The notes under the pieces are model-generated. The model ran no database searches. It was not told the origin of the DNA and saw only the letters and a list, made by a program, of their open reading frames with translations. From Macrobrachium rosenbergii (Eukaryota > Arthropoda > Malacostraca > Decapoda > Palaemonidae): DNA of 64,000 bases. The stretch covers positions 81,616,163 through 81,680,162 of the forward strand of contig NC_089795.1 of assembly GCF_040412425.1 (NCBI RefSeq), written 5' to 3'. A program made the position numbers and the translations under genes. Shown here one piece after another: positions 1-12,437 of the stretch (the stretch's first letter is position 1; the number at the start of each line of letters is the position of its first letter).

Positions 1-660
1 TTAAGATCTGGTGACGAAATGGGCATTGTAGGCTTCCAGTCAGCTTTGCTCAATAATGTTTTTCAATAGAAAATGAATGATGTGATGTTTTTACTGTAAC
101 AGACATTTATAACTTGAAAAGCAATGCGATCCAGGACCCACACCCAGTGACACCTGTAAGTTGAGTGCGGGTGGCTTTACGGACCTTACTTTTGTAAATA
201 AGTCCCGATATATAAATTGTAAGATTTACGTAGCATTTTCTTTTATATTTTGAGTGGTCTGTCACGAAGATATTACCGTAAATACTTGTCAACAATATTA
301 TAGGTTTTCATTTTGTTAATAAAAGAAAGTTTGTAAAGTTAATGGTTTCAGGGTAATCCGTACTAAAACCTCTTCCTGTCTGCGATAAAAAGCTTTCAAT
401 TATTCAGAGCGTTAGTTACATAATTTGAATAATTTTTTAGTGAAGAAATATCATGGCAGAAATATAGAGTATTCTCTGCACTTGTTTCTCGTAACTCTGA
501 TGCTTCTAAGATAAATTTCTGTAATAAATAGCTGTTATTATTGAAGATAATATTTCCATATTATAGGAATGAATTTCTGCAAATACTATGAAACAAGTTT
601 TGTTGAAAATGTTGAACAAATATTATTATAATTCCTAGACTAGACAAATGACCAAGCAAA
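1..660. other. AT-rich unique stretch, no gene seen
   Basis: Unique AT-rich sequence without a recognisable repeat, RNA gene or plausible coding frame. The only open frame is about 60 codons and matches nothing I recognise. Confidence 0.5.
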
Positions 661-698
661 CTTGAGAAGGAACGAGGAAACAGTATGGATTCTTTTGA

Positions 699-905
<207 letters not shown>

Positions 906-1384
906 TAAATAAAATGTGAAGCTACAGTTTTCAGAGGAATTAAGGCGGGTGCTTTCAAGTTTGGGATAACATGTGGAATTCAAAACAGTCACGCTCCAGT
1001 GCCTTTGTTTTTTCTTACTAAGATGCCCAAACAGAAATATAAGTTTGTTGAAGTGTATTTCAATTTATTTATTTCTCATCTGTTTGATATTTATCCTCCT
1101 ATACTCGGTTTTCCCTTTATCACATTTGAGTAATGTGTTGCAATTCTTAATGGCAATTAAGGCTTGTTTTTTTAAATGAGTGTTTGTGTATTTTGGGGCA
1201 GTTATGATAATAATTATCTTATCCTTCCAATGACCAAACAAGGGTAGCCCCCCTCCGCCTCTCCCACAACCAGCCAAGGTGTCACATGACATCACCCTTC
1301 CCTCAGCCCCACCCCAGCCACCCAGAGAGACACCTATAAATTATAGGATCCCAGCGGAGTGTAAGTGGACACCCCCACCCTACA

Positions 1385-1394
1385 AATAATAATA

Positions 1395-1441
<47 letters not shown>

Positions 1442-1502
1442 GCAGGAGCCACTAAAATCACGAAGAAATCCATAAGTGGTTTAGTTGTAAATATATATTT
1501 TA

Positions 1503-1549
<47 letters not shown>

Positions 1550-1587
1550 TATATATTTACATCTGCACCACTGTGGATTTATTCACC

Positions 1588-1659
<72 letters not shown>
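1385..1659. repeat. Foldback with (AT)n loop between two (AAT)n tracts
   Basis: An (AAT)n tract (1385-1441) is followed by a left arm (about 1456-1504), an (AT)n loop (about 1506-1542), a right arm (1543-1588) and a second (AAT)n tract (1590-1659). The right arm, with CACCACTGTGGATTTATTCACC, is an imperfect reverse complement of the left arm, with CACGAAGAAATCCATAAGTGG. The plan and part of the arm sequence recur at 39.1 kb, so this is a repeat family and not a chance hairpin. Confidence 0.75.
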
Positions 1660-2616
1660 GTTTCTGCCCGAAGTGGCAAGGTCTAATGAAAAAGTTACCA
1701 CTAAAACGAATACAAAGATGATATATCTCCCAGCGAAAGACTTATGAGTATAAATTCCTCATGGATGAGAGTCAAGATGATTATTGTGAGAAATGTGGTC
1801 GAGGCGGTTATAATTTTCCAATATATTTTGGTTGTGTAACATACGGTTATATATATATATATTTTTAGCCACCAGGAGCACTGATTTTAGATCTGCTATT
1901 TTAGGAAATTCACAAATAGATAATTTCTACCTGTAATTTGCAGGAAGTAATTACCAGGATGTCAAGTTGATGATATTTCGTAGAAAATGATATCACATCA
2001 TTTAGGGAATTATCGAGCTCAAATTATGTCCCATTCGATGGAAAATGAGAGTTTATCCAAGTGCTAGAGGAATCACAAAATGAAGTTTAAAAAAAAAAAA
2101 AATCTTTTGTTAAAATGATACAAACGTTAAGTACCAACCTTCAGAAGTAAATAGTTATGGGAACATTATAATCGGTGATAATGATCGAAATAATAATCGG
2201 AAAATTACAATAATTTATGAAACTGAGACAAAAATTACAATGATAGTGACGAAAACGTTAACAAAAATTATACTAACCTACGATAATAATTATAATGTGG
2301 ATTTTGATGTGGGGGAGAAGTTAAAAATCACATAAAAGGAATATGAATAAGATTATAAGAACGTTTCCAATAGATTGTGATTAGCATTATATTAGCACTG
2401 TCCCATAACTTGAACAATGCCTTCAATATTTTATTTCAAATATAATTTACCATCTGAATAGTACCTTCAATGAAAATATAAAAGCGAAGTGTGGCCTCAA
2501 GTTAAGTAAGAATAAAATAAATCACATCCGTTTCTCTCATACTTAGGAACGAAATGTCAATAGTTGAATCGTTTATAATGCTCTGTTTGGCTTCGAAAAT
2601 GAAATTAAAACTGAGG
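1660..2616. other. AT-rich unique stretch, no gene seen
   Basis: AT-rich, with short homopolymer runs such as poly(A) near 2089. No open frame of useful length and no repeat family shared with the rest of the window. Confidence 0.5.
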
Positions 2617-2851
2617 TAGTGAGCAAGTGGTTCCTAACCTTTTTCAATGTATGCACCCCTTTCAAATCAGCAGTCAGTTCTCGCACCCTCTGAATTGCTG
2701 AAAAAATTATTACTATTATTATTATTATTATTATATTTTATTTTATTTTTTATTTTTTGCAGAAAAAAATAACATGCGTATATAAAAATATATTTTGCTT
2801 TAATTATTCATAGGGGCTTCGCACCCCCGGTTAAGAACCACTGTAGTAAGC
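2617..2851. mobile_element. hAT-like MITE with 8-bp target duplication
   Basis: Terminal inverted repeats are AAGTGGTTCCTAACC (2625-2639) and GGTTAAGAACCACTG (2829-2843). They pair at 13 of 15 positions and resemble the CAGNGGTTCTNAACC ends typical of hAT transposons. Candidate 8-bp duplications TAGTGAGC (2617-2624) and TAGTAAGC (2844-2851) match at 7 of 8, the length expected for hAT. The 219 bp element has no coding capacity; an ATT/TTTTA-rich core lies between. It would need a hAT transposase from elsewhere. Confidence 0.78.
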
Positions 2852-2907
2852 AGAGAGGTAGACTGACAGTTTCCCAGAAGAAATTATTAAAGAATAGATT
2901 CCTTAAT

Positions 2908-3214
2908 GGGGTAGTGCTATTAGTGCACCTTACACGGTACACTGTAGGCATTACTTTAGGTTCTTTGCAGCGTTCCATCGGCCCCTAGCTGCAACCCCTT
3001 TCATTCCTTTTACTATACCTCCTCTTATATTCTCTTTATTCCATCCTACCTTCCACCCACTCCTAACAATTGTTTCAGAGTGCAGCTGAGAAGTTTTCGT
3101 CCTGTTGCACCTTTCAAACCTTCTTTGCTCACAGTTTCACTTTCAAAGCTGAATGACCTTATGGGTCCCAGCGCTTGGCTTTTGGCCTAAATTTTGTATT
3201 CTAATTCCAATTCC
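2908..3214 (+). mobile_element. Family A interspersed repeat (copy 1)
   Basis: About 305 bp. It begins with a GTAGTGC...GTGCAC...GTACACTGTAGGCATTAC segment, continues through a pyrimidine-rich middle and ends GCTGAATGACC...CCCAGCGCTTGGC...TATTCTAATTCC. Nine other copies or fragments are in this window. No open frame and no clear tRNA head is visible on either strand, so the class is undetermined, SINE-like or MITE-like. Confidence 0.85.
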
Positions 3215-3386
3215 AGTAAGGAATAGATCTTAAATAATGGACATTATTAAACAATATGATTGTCTGTTTGAAGAATATGTCAATAAACTGTGAGGCACAA
3301 AAATAAATCAAGAATCCATAAAAAGTTTTCATGAAGTCATTAACGAAAGTCTGCCACTGTGGGAATTCAGATACGTGATGGATGAT

Positions 3387-3387
<1 letters not shown>

Positions 3388-3432
<45 letters not shown>

Positions 3433-3635
3433 AACGTCCATGTATGTGTGTTTGCATGTCTGTGCTTTCGTGAGCCAGAAATGAAATATCTCACCATATT
3501 TATGCGTTTACGTTTCAAACAGAGTTAAATATTACGAATTTAAAATAAGAAATGGCTTTTAGAGTCTCTCAACAGTTCATGCCTAAACCGTTTTTCAGTA
3601 TAACAATTCTGTCCCAACATTTGCATTTATGAATT

Positions 3636-3684
<49 letters not shown>
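3388..3684. repeat. (CT)n and (AG)n microsatellites
   Basis: (CT)n at 3388-3428 and (AG)n at 3641-3684, separated by unique sequence. They are inverted relative to each other. Frames across them encode Glu-Arg or Ser-Leu runs and are not genes. Confidence 0.95.
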
Positions 3685-3687
<3 letters not shown>

Positions 3688-4029
3688 TTCCCTCTGAAGG
3701 AATGGCTTTTGCCGTCACTCTCCCTCAATTGCATGAGAAAATGGGCGGGGATCGTCGATTAAAACAACGTCATTCAACTGTCCTTGTATTTGGTCCCAGA
3801 GCATTCTGAATTTCCAATTTCCTTCGGGTGGAAAACGCTTCGGACTTGAATGTTTTGCTAAATTTCATTCCATGATGCATTTTCTGCCATGTGTTAGTTT
3901 TCGGTTATAATGTATTTGTGTTAAATCATTGTGTTCGTGTTGTTAGATAATAGCAAACAAAGTAATACACACACATGTATATAAATATTATACATTATAC
4001 ATAAAACAGATATATGTGCATGTATATAT

Positions 4030-4162
4030 GCATGTATATACTGTTATATTATATTATATATATATATATTATATTATATATATATTATATATATATAATT
4101 GTATATATATGTACACACAATATAATATATATATATATATATATATGTATATATTATATATG

Positions 4163-4220
<58 letters not shown>
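4030..4220. repeat. (AT)n microsatellite, imperfect
   Basis: A long TA-rich tract with ATTATA interruptions and GTAC insertions. The Tyr-Ile frames across it are artefacts. Confidence 0.95.
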
Positions 4221-4222
<2 letters not shown>

Positions 4223-4663
4223 TCTAATCGTACATTATTACAGTGAATAATTGAAAGATAAGTCATAAGTTCGTTTACCTTCACGGGTTAAAGATCTTGG
4301 TTTAGAATTATAATCATTACTTCACCAATTGGAGTCAGCCCACAGACCCAGTATATTTTAATCACTGGGTCACTCTAAACAGGAAAATAAAATCTTTTTA
4401 AACGCAAAATAAGGAATATTACATAAATTAGAAAAATAGCTATGACGTCGTTTGGTCGTTAACGCCATGACTTAGTTCCCTATTGCAGTAAATTGCGAGT
4501 CATATGTTCCTTTCTCTAGCATCCATTTGTTCCTGGGTGATTTATGGAGGTCTGTTCCAAAACTGATCATTTGATATGAACAGGTCAGCAAATAGCTGTT
4601 GATACTCAGGTAATATACAGACGGAACAGAAAGACGATCTACTGTCATGCATGTATACACAAT

Positions 4664-5036
4664 GGTCTATCTTTTGAACAAGCTTGACTGAAACAACTTG
4701 AACCTTGTTTTGGAGAGCTGTGATGGCAAGGTAAGCGTGACACAGGTACTGACAGACAGTCGTCTGTCTTTTTACCAAGTTTGACAGAAACAATTAGAAC
4801 CGTCTATGGGGAAGCTGTGATGGCAAAGTAAATGTGACATAAGTACTGACAAACATTTCGACTGAAACATTTAGAACCGTCTAGGGGGGAGTTTGATGGC
4901 AAGGTAAGCATGACAGAGGTACTGACAGACAGATGGTCTGTCTTTTACCAAGTTTGACTGAAATATTTAGAATCGTCCATGGGGGAGTTTGATGGCAAAG
5001 TAAGCGTGATAGAAGAACTGACACAGACAGATAGAT
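4664..5036. repeat. Tandem repeat, about 4 units of 90-115 bp
   Basis: Successive units share the blocks CAAGTTTGACTGAAA, TTAGAACCGTC, GGGGGAGTTTGATGGCAA and GTAAGCGTGACA...ACTGACAGACAG. Units differ by internal deletions and about 10-15 percent divergence, so the array is old. No conserved reading frame is seen. Confidence 0.8.
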
Positions 5037-5039
5037 TGA

Positions 5040-6293
5040 CGCATTGGTGAACGAACAACTTGAAAGAAAATTTTTGAGTAATTTACCTATGCAAGAATTG
5101 TTTCATCAGTTGGAGTGTTGGAGAGAAGATGGTTGGGAGTCGGTGGGGGAACATGATGTACTGTTTAAACAGTACTCTGAGATTGTATGTTACAATAGCT
5201 ATTAAAGGGTTCACTACTCCGTCACAATGGATTTCTCTTATCCAATCAGTCTTGGATAATCTTCACGATTATTTAATGGGAATTTTGATGTAAGCGTAAG
5301 GGCTAAATACTTTTTTTGTTAATATTAAAGTTCCTACGGTATGGAGAGTAATCCTTTATGAAAGGACCTTACATACAAGTGCGAAATATTCCCGTAAGTA
5401 CAGTTTGATGTTATACATCTTCCTTCACTAGCGTTAGATGAAAAAAAGCAAAAGAAGAGAACGGGTCAGCTCGAAATTACAGCAATTGCATCAGGGAAGC
5501 CAATAAACTTTGACGAACTTGTTCTTTCGAAAAGATTCTAATAAAATTCAATTAATTTGAAAAACAAGAAAACCACTTCAGTTTTGTAATTGTTGCAAGC
5601 ATCAGTCTGTGCTATTCGAGACTAATTTGTGTAAGTTTACAATAATACTACGAAAAAAATTTCATACACTGTTGTTTTTACAGTCTCAGACAGGGAGCCA
5701 ATATTATTTTCAGAGTTCCCGACCATAAAATTTAGAATTAATGTGAATTATCTTTTCGAAATACAATGCAAAAAAATTCTTTCATTTCCATTGGAAAGAG
5801 ATTGCTGTTTGGGGCCCACTGCTGATAATTACCGGAAATAAAGATGAAATATAAGGCTACCTGGTCACTTACTGCAAATAGAATGCTGTTAGTGCAGGCA
5901 GGCGTAAAAAGAGGAAGACATCACAGTAAAGAAAATGAGTTCTCTCTGTTCTCTAATTCAGCTGTGTACAAAATCACATCTTTAAAAATAGATGAATAAC
6001 ACCTATTTTGCACCTTATATTTAATCATTCTTTCCTGAATCGTTATCTTCAAGTTATAATCACGTTGACTGGATCAGATACTTGCTTTTTATTACTAAAA
6101 AACATGTAAATATACTGAAAGTTACTAGATATTTACTTCGTGATACAGAAAAAAAGGGTACACATATGAAAATTTGCTTGATTTTTAAATTTCTAATACA
6201 TTAGTTTATGAAGATACAGAATTTTTATACTGTAGGCTTGAAATTTCGTCTTATTCCCTTGAGCATGTTGAGTATAAGAGTAGATATGGGTAT
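5040..6293. other. Unique sequence, no gene seen
   Basis: AT-rich sequence without repeats shared in the window and without a convincing coding frame. Confidence 0.45.
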
Positions 6294-6559
6294 GCTGACA
6301 ATTCTGCCCTAAAATGAAAAACTGCAGTATCTGCAAAATTTTCGAAATTGAGATATGCCACCTACTTGACTCGTAAAACACTAATACACAAGTTATTGCA
6401 GTTTCAGAATGATTCTTTTGTGCTTTATTTAGGGGATCCCATTTGCAGTATCTGCAAAATCAGTAGTAAGGCAAGGGAAGACTGCGGTATCTACCATTGT
6501 TCTCAGTTTTGTATTTTGCAGATATTGCAGTCTTCCATTTTAGGGCAGAATTCCTCAGC
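6294..6559 (+). mobile_element. Family D terminal-inverted-repeat element (copy 1)
   Basis: Ends are inverted over about 39 bp. The left end is AATTCTGCCCTAAAATG followed by ACTGCAGTATCTGCAAAA (6300-6338). The right end (6514-6552) is its reverse complement at about 36 of 39 positions. A second copy lies inverted at 21805-22072 with matching interior, including ATTGAGATATGCCA and TTTCAGAATGATTCTT. It is non-coding and about 255 bp, with the layout of a non-autonomous DNA transposon. I could not settle a target duplication. Confidence 0.82.
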
Positions 6560-6798
6560 GCGGAAGCATAAAATTCAGGTTGATCAGGATTAAAACAGAT
6601 CTCTTTACCATTACTGGAATCTGGTAGTTTGTATCCTTTCTTTGTAACAGAGCTTCCAGCACAATTTCTCAACATCCAGTTTTAACATCTTTTCGTATGT
6701 CACAAACTTATGAACTGCAGTGTAAGTACCTTCTTATAAATTACTTCAAAACTTGTAGACATTTCGTTGCAGTTTGCCATGGATGCTGAACTGAACTG

Positions 6799-7090
6799 AA
6801 TATAGAATTTAGGCCAAAGGCCAAGCACTGGGAACTATGAGGTCATTCAGCGCTGAAACGGAATTTGACAGTAAAAGTTTGAAAGGTGTAACAGGAGGAA
6901 AACCTAACAGCTGCACTATGAATCAGTTGTTGGGAGAGGCTGGAAAGTAAGATGGAAGGAAGGTAGTATGAAAGGAGCTACATAAAAGGAACGTAAGGGG
7001 TTGCAGTTAGGGGCCGAAGGCACACTGCAAAGAACCTTAAGTAATGCCTACAGTGCACCGCATGAGGTGCACTGACGGCACTATCCCCTA
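6799..7090 (-). mobile_element. Family A interspersed repeat (copy 2)
   Basis: The only family A copy on the minus strand. It shows GGCCAAAGGCCAAGCACTGGG, TTCAGCGCTGAAACGG and CAGTGCACCGCATGAGGTGCACTG in the reverse order of the other copies. A short (GA)n follows it at 7095-7114. Confidence 0.85.
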
Positions 7091-7114
7091 CTGTGAGAGA
7101 GAGAGAGAGAGAGT

Positions 7115-7850
7115 GTTGGGGTTGTTGGTTGAGTGTATAAAGTCTCTGCCAACATGTACCAACTCAGCGAGTCACGTGTTCGTGAGAGAATTATATGTTA
7201 GTTCAAAATAAGGAAGAATAAAGGCTCAAACAAGAGACCTAACAATTCAGAAAAAGAACGGCTGACTATGCACCAGACAAAAGTTATTTCACAATAACCT
7301 TCCCTTTGAATTAATGACAGTTATTAACATTGCGTCTCATCCCGATTACGTGAAAGATATGATAATCTTTTTAATCGTAGTAAAAGTATAAGGTACCAGT
7401 ACCCTAGCAATTTTAACATAAAACTTTACACTGTCGGGGGATGAATTGTTTTAGACGCTTTAGACCAAATGGAGTCATTTCCAGTTCTCGGAACAACTGT
7501 AAAATCATTTACGTTGGCCGACAGGGAAGATATCCAACATAACCCGACGCTCTCTCGGTTTTTTTTTTTTTTTTGTAACCGATGAAAAAATACAAATTGG
7601 AGCCTCATGCTCGCCCAGCTGGATGACAAACAAATGAACGCACCCTCCCAGCAGCAACTTTGACAATTACCGTTGGAGTAGAAGGGAACACTTTTATGCA
7701 CGTAGGTTCACTTTTTTTTCTCTGTCTCTCTGGCTTATCAGTGTTCCTGGGAGAACAATACTAACCCAGATACAATGGAAGTGATACATGTAGCTGCATG
7801 GACGTACTTATTCATATTTACTCGAATATGCATTGATATATCTGTCTATC
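7115..7850. other. Unique sequence, no gene seen
   Basis: A poly(T) run near 7559 and a TATC microsatellite beginning near 7845. The minus frame at 7426-7701 has no recognisable domain. Confidence 0.4.
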
Positions 7851-7855
7851 TATCT

Positions 7856-7866
7856 ATCTATATATG

Positions 7867-7921
<55 letters not shown>

Positions 7922-7952
7922 TACATTTGCGTATATATAGAAAAAAGAGGCA

Positions 7953-8017
<65 letters not shown>
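7856..8017. repeat. Two (AT)n tracts with a 40-bp spacer
   Basis: (TA)n at about 7868-7918 and 7957-8017, separated by a short spacer containing GAAAAAAGAGGCAGAC. The Tyr-Ile frames across it are artefacts. Confidence 0.95.
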
Positions 8018-8019
<2 letters not shown>

Positions 8020-8504
8020 CCTTTTACATCTCCTCCGGCAACTCTCACTACAAACCTGCACACACTGACGTTCTGTCAAATAGCAGTACTATAACGTCCC
8101 TGCTTTAACCTTTGCTTTTCTGTGGGACCGTTAATAACTCCGTTCCCTGGGTAGAAGGTTCGTGACAGCCTCCATCACACAACTGATGGGGCCGGATGAA
8201 GGCAACCACTCGCCTTTCCTTAAAACCCCTTTCCATGCAAATTATGTTTTAGCATACTTTCTTGTGTGCTAGTGGAGAAGAAGGTATTACGGCGTATTGT
8301 CTTCATATTTGCTGACAATTTGTATGAATTTAGTAATCTCGTCTGAAAGGCCACTTGCCCTTTTCGCCAAAGATTTTATGAGGCAGTTCGAATCTTGATT
8401 TGTGTTAGGTCAGCCTGTTCGCTTACAGTCTGACTCCAGTTTGATCATTACGTCATTATGGATATAAAAATGTTAAAATTCTTGTCAATACCATTATTAT
8501 TTTT

Positions 8505-8800
8505 GGGTGGGGGTGGGGTTGGGGGTCTATCACAGTCATCCTATTCGACTGGGTGGTTTTTATAGTGTGGGGCTCCAGGTTGCATCCTGCCTCCTTAGGA
8601 GTCCATCACTTTTCTCACTATGTGAGCTGTTTCTAGTAGCACACTTTTCTGCACGAGTCCTGGAACTACTTCGGCATCTAGTTTTTCCAGATTCCTTTTC
8701 AAGGATCTTGGGGACGTGCCTAGTGTTCCTATGATGATGGGTACAGTTTCCACTGGCATATTCCATATCCTTCTTATTTCGATTATTATTATCATTATAT
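8505..8800 (-). pseudogene. 3' tail of a non-LTR retrotransposon (C-terminal ORF end plus 3' UTR)
   Basis: On the minus strand a frame ending at the stop at 8595-8597 reads IRRIWNMPVETVPIIIGTLG, then LKRNLEKLD, then VLLETAHIVRKVMDS. The P-I-I-IGTLG ... LL-TAHI-RKV pattern is one I associate with the extreme C-terminus of non-LTR retrotransposon polyproteins in aquatic invertebrates. About 90 bp of 3' UTR (to about 8505) follows and runs toward an ATT-like tail. The same UTR is at 26.16-26.28 kb, confirming a repeated 3' end. It is 5'-truncated, as is usual for LINEs. The upstream frame into (GA)n is a translated microsatellite. Confidence 0.6.
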
Positions 8801-8931
8801 TATTAAAACTTGAAATCATTAGTATTCCTGGAATACGATAATGAGGATACAAAGTCCCAGCAAATATTACTGTAAAACGAAGGGGAGGTAAAAAGATTAA
8901 CCTAGGAGAAAGGATGAGCTGAATATTTCTG

Positions 8932-8936
<5 letters not shown>

Positions 8937-8995
<59 letters not shown>
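8937..8995. repeat. (GA)n microsatellite
   Basis: A near-pure GA run of about 59 bp. Its minus-strand frame gives Leu-Ser repeats and falsely extends the LINE-tail frame. Confidence 0.97.
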
Positions 8996-8998
<3 letters not shown>

Positions 8999-8999
8999 A

Positions 9000-9588
9000 C
9001 TTGAAAATGATAGACTCGTAGGTTGGTAGAGGTTTTAGAAGAAATGGACTTTTAATATCCCGCAACTAGAGGAGAATATTTGTAGGATACAGGCAGATGG
9101 TTCAGTAAGAGCTCCGTTACAGATGAGGCCTTTATTATTCTATAAGAAGCCATGAAATTTTCCTTTTTATACTAAGGCTCATCTTTTGAAACCTCTCTCA
9201 GGGAAACGGCATTGACAAACGACACGAAACACAGTAACAGTTGTTTTCCTTTCAATGTGCTAAGACCCGCTGTTGATTGATTGTCGATATAAATCTTCAG
9301 AATTAATCAGTAAATTGCCTGATCATAAAGTGACGTCACCCTCGTTGAGTTTTCGGCAATTTAATTTTTTGCTGTTAGATTTTGTTCTACTCTATCAAGT
9401 GTTAATGTGCCCTGTCTCACGAGGCGTCTGGGAATTGTCGATTCAAATGTTAAAGTTTTCGAAGTAGGAAACTGCATAATGCATACTGAGCAGAAAACGC
9501 TATGTCACTTGATTATCAATCAGTCAGTCACTGATGCTAAGCTAAGTAGACAGACAAATAGATTGCTTTTTATCGAACTAAAGTCAGT
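9000..9588. other. Unique sequence, no gene seen
   Basis: No repeats shared with the window. The two open frames of about 64 codons overlap each other and have no recognisable motif. Confidence 0.4.
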
Positions 9589-9890
9589 AGGGAGGTAATG
9601 CTGTCAGTGCACCTCATGCAGTGCACTGTAGGCATTAATTCAGGTTCTTTGCAGCGTCCCTTTAGCCTCCAGCTGCAACTCCTATTATTCCTTTTACAGC
9701 ACCTCCGTTCTTATTCTTTTTCTTCCATTTTACTTACCACTCTCTCCTAACAGTTGCCTCATAGTGCAACTGGGAGGTTTTCTTCCTGTTACACCTTGCA
9801 AACCTTTTTACTGTCAATTTCAGTTTCAACGCTGAATGACCTCATCGGTCCCAACAGTTGGCCTTTGACCTAAATTGTTTATTGTATTGT
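9589..9890 (+). mobile_element. Family A interspersed repeat (copy 3)
   Basis: Full-length copy. The 5' end carries the inverted pair CAGTGCACC ... TGCAGTGCACTG and the 3' end CGCTGAATGACCTCATCGG, ending TTTATTGTATTG where other copies read TATATTCCATTCC. Confidence 0.87.
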
Positions 9891-10376
9891 ATTATTGAAA
9901 TAAAATTGAGCTGGAGATAAATAAAGGTTTCAGGAAAAAAAAGTTTCCTCCTTCGCAAAGCTCTATCAAAAGGTCTATATCAATATCCACTCCCTTTTAT
10001 ACACCTACTAAATAGGTGCAACAATGAATGACATTTATTTTTTTTTAATCCACTCATATTTCCCTCCCCCACCCCATGATGACCTACACTAAAGTTCCAC
10101 AACACATAAAATCGTAATTTACAACACAAAGTCCACAGGTCGAGTTCGATTGCTAATAATAACGACTGTAATCGATTACATGATACTATTGTTAACTTTG
10201 AATGCGTAGGTTTTTCGTAATTTTTTTTTTGTATGTGACGCAGTGTTTCACTGGATATCGATAACAACGTACCTGGTACGTCTGGGTTTATTTGATTAAC
10301 GCGATCAAAAAATACGGCTTCATAGTATAAGTAAGAGAAGAGAGTGCAACATGGTAAATTTTGAGACGAGCTCAGA

Positions 10377-10378
<2 letters not shown>

Positions 10379-10462
<84 letters not shown>
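10379..10462. repeat. (AT)n microsatellite
   Basis: A pure TA run of about 84 bp that directly abuts the left arm of the foldback at 10463-10690. Confidence 0.97.
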
Positions 10463-10466
<4 letters not shown>

Positions 10467-10690
10467 CAGGTAGATAGAAAAGGCATTTCGCGAACTGCCT
10501 GAAATTTCAGGCAGGTAACGAAATGCACTTAGGGACATTTGATTCCCCCAGGGGCTAGTACTAAACATGGCGAAACAGTGTTTAGTACTAGCCCCTGGGG
10601 AAATGTCCCTAAGTACATTTCACTATCTGCCTGAAATTTCAGGCAGTTCGTGAAATGCCTGGTTTCGCTATCTGTCTGAAACATATATAA
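10463..10690. repeat. Long foldback element with internal palindromes
   Basis: Two arms of about 85-105 bp face each other across about 11 bp. The innermost 17 bp, GGGGCTAGTACTAAACA (10551-10567) and TGTTTAGTACTAGCCCC (10579-10595), are perfectly complementary. Both arms hold the 16-bp palindrome GCCTGAAATTTCAGGC (10497-10512 and 10629-10644). Pairing weakens outward but continues to the TA-rich sequence on both sides. A related GGGGCTGGTACTAAACACGGCG core is at 32.3 kb. It is non-coding. Confidence 0.88.
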
Positions 10691-10867
10691 TATATAATAT
10701 GATATCAATCTACTATATGCCTTTGTCTCCGTAGAAATGGTAACTCCGGAAGGTTGTATGCTTCTGATTGTCAAGTGGTATTATGAGATGTTAGTGCTCC
10801 TTCCATGCTCTTCTCTAACCGGCTTCGATCCGTTTCATTCTCCTAACTATCAGGTACTTAATTTACC

Positions 10868-11092
10868 GCTTAGGTCAATCAAAGCCAAGAGGGAAAAAGT
10901 CTGCCCCAATTGGGTGGAGTCACCTCCCACCTTGGGAAGCACGTAGGCGATGACGTATCTTAGAGGTACCTGCTCCTTACGGCATTTCAACTGCTGACGT
11001 AATAAGGAGGTAGACAAAGCTCCGCCTACATGGGGGATTTTGGGGGGAAGTGAGCAGACCTTGTCTTTCTTGGCCTTGAGGTCAACAGTAGC
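10868..11092. repeat. Possible diverged inverted-repeat element
   Basis: GGTCAATCAAAGCCAAGAGGG (left, about 10875) and the reverse complement of CTTTCTTGGCCTTGAGGTCAA (right, about 11067-11088) share about 75 percent over 35 bp, each followed inward by GTCTGC. The interior is GC-richer than its surroundings. It could be an old TIR element; no target duplication is evident. Confidence 0.35.
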
Positions 11093-11099
11093 ACTTACA

Positions 11100-12160
11100 A
11101 AACTATCCCACCAGTTCACAGAAAAACAATCTAATAAACACTTGTACCAAATGCACCCACGCAGCTTGATAAGGCAGCTCCATGAATAACAATATGTACA
11201 GTAGAAACTACGATGTTAATGATTATCCCCTTTAGGCATCGAAATCAGGCCTGCGCGGCTATTATGCTATCACTACATTAATACAAATGTTATTTCCTGC
11301 AGGAAGACATCGAGTCAATTAATGATCAGCACAAGCCATATGAACACAGCGATTCTTCAAGATCCCCCCGGGCTACATAAGCCGGCTGGTGAGTAACCAT
11401 CCACATTACCCCCTTAAATATTTCGAGTTACGGCGGGTCTAACTATGATAATTGGCAACTAACGTCCCGTCCCACTTCTAATTGCCTGGGGGTGACTAAT
11501 TTGTAAATGGCCTTGTGAGCTGGAGGCTTAATCATAATGACTGCAGACAGTCAGGGACCCAGTTAGGAAGCCGTGTATGGGTCGGGTTGTAACAGGCGGA
11601 GCACATTAGTGAAGCCGCAATAAGCCAGAGTGCATATTCTGGTTATGTAAATAATCTGTCATAATGGAGAGGACATAACTGTTGAGCGCCGATGGAATGA
11701 TGTGAATGTGATGTGAATGTGACACCCAAAAATGTGGTAGAGGAATTATGTAACGTCAGCTGAAGAGTCAAGCAAATAATTATTGACAGGGGACATGTAA
11801 CCAGCCTCCTGATAAGCGCGAGTAGGTGCACAGATGAACATGCTATTAATTAGTGAAAATTACTGAACTGCTGTATTGCTAGTTGCTTCGAATAATAATG
11901 CGAGTCCAGTTCTGGTTCATTAAACAAATAATGAACACTGGTCAGTGTGTGGCAGGTTGGTAGTCCTACTTAAAAAAATGGGAGGGTGATGAAACAAAGA
12001 TCAAATAAATGCGGAAAACGTACTAGGAATATGTGATTAAATAAATCAGTTTCTTGAATTTACAATATACATTAGACGTTCAGAAGAGAAGTAGGTGATA
12101 TCTACCCACACCTGCTGCCTAAATGTACCAAGTGGAGGTAAGGACAATCATTGATCAGAC
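11100..12160. other. Microsatellite-free unique stretch, no gene seen
   Basis: About 1 kb with no SSR and mixed composition, unusual for this window. It contains TAATTA/ATTAAT-type and TGACAG-type hexamers such as AATAATTATTGACAGGGG near 11774. No plausible exon with splice sites was found. Confidence 0.35.
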
Positions 12161-12162
12161 TG

Positions 12163-12163
12163 G

Positions 12164-12212
<49 letters not shown>

Positions 12213-12437
12213 AAAGATGTCTGTTTCCTTAGGTTTATTTCCTCTGACGTTTCAAACGCGCACTGGCGTTCATTTTCAAAGAGTGAAGGAAATGGCATGC
12301 AGGTTACAGGTGTATATATTATAGCAAGCGAGGTGGGGCGGTGAGTGTACAGTTACCGGGTTGGTTAGTCAGCTGCGTTTTGGTTGGTCACGGGTTGGTG
12401 ACGAAGTCGGTCCCGGAGGCGTTGAGACCTTCTGGGC

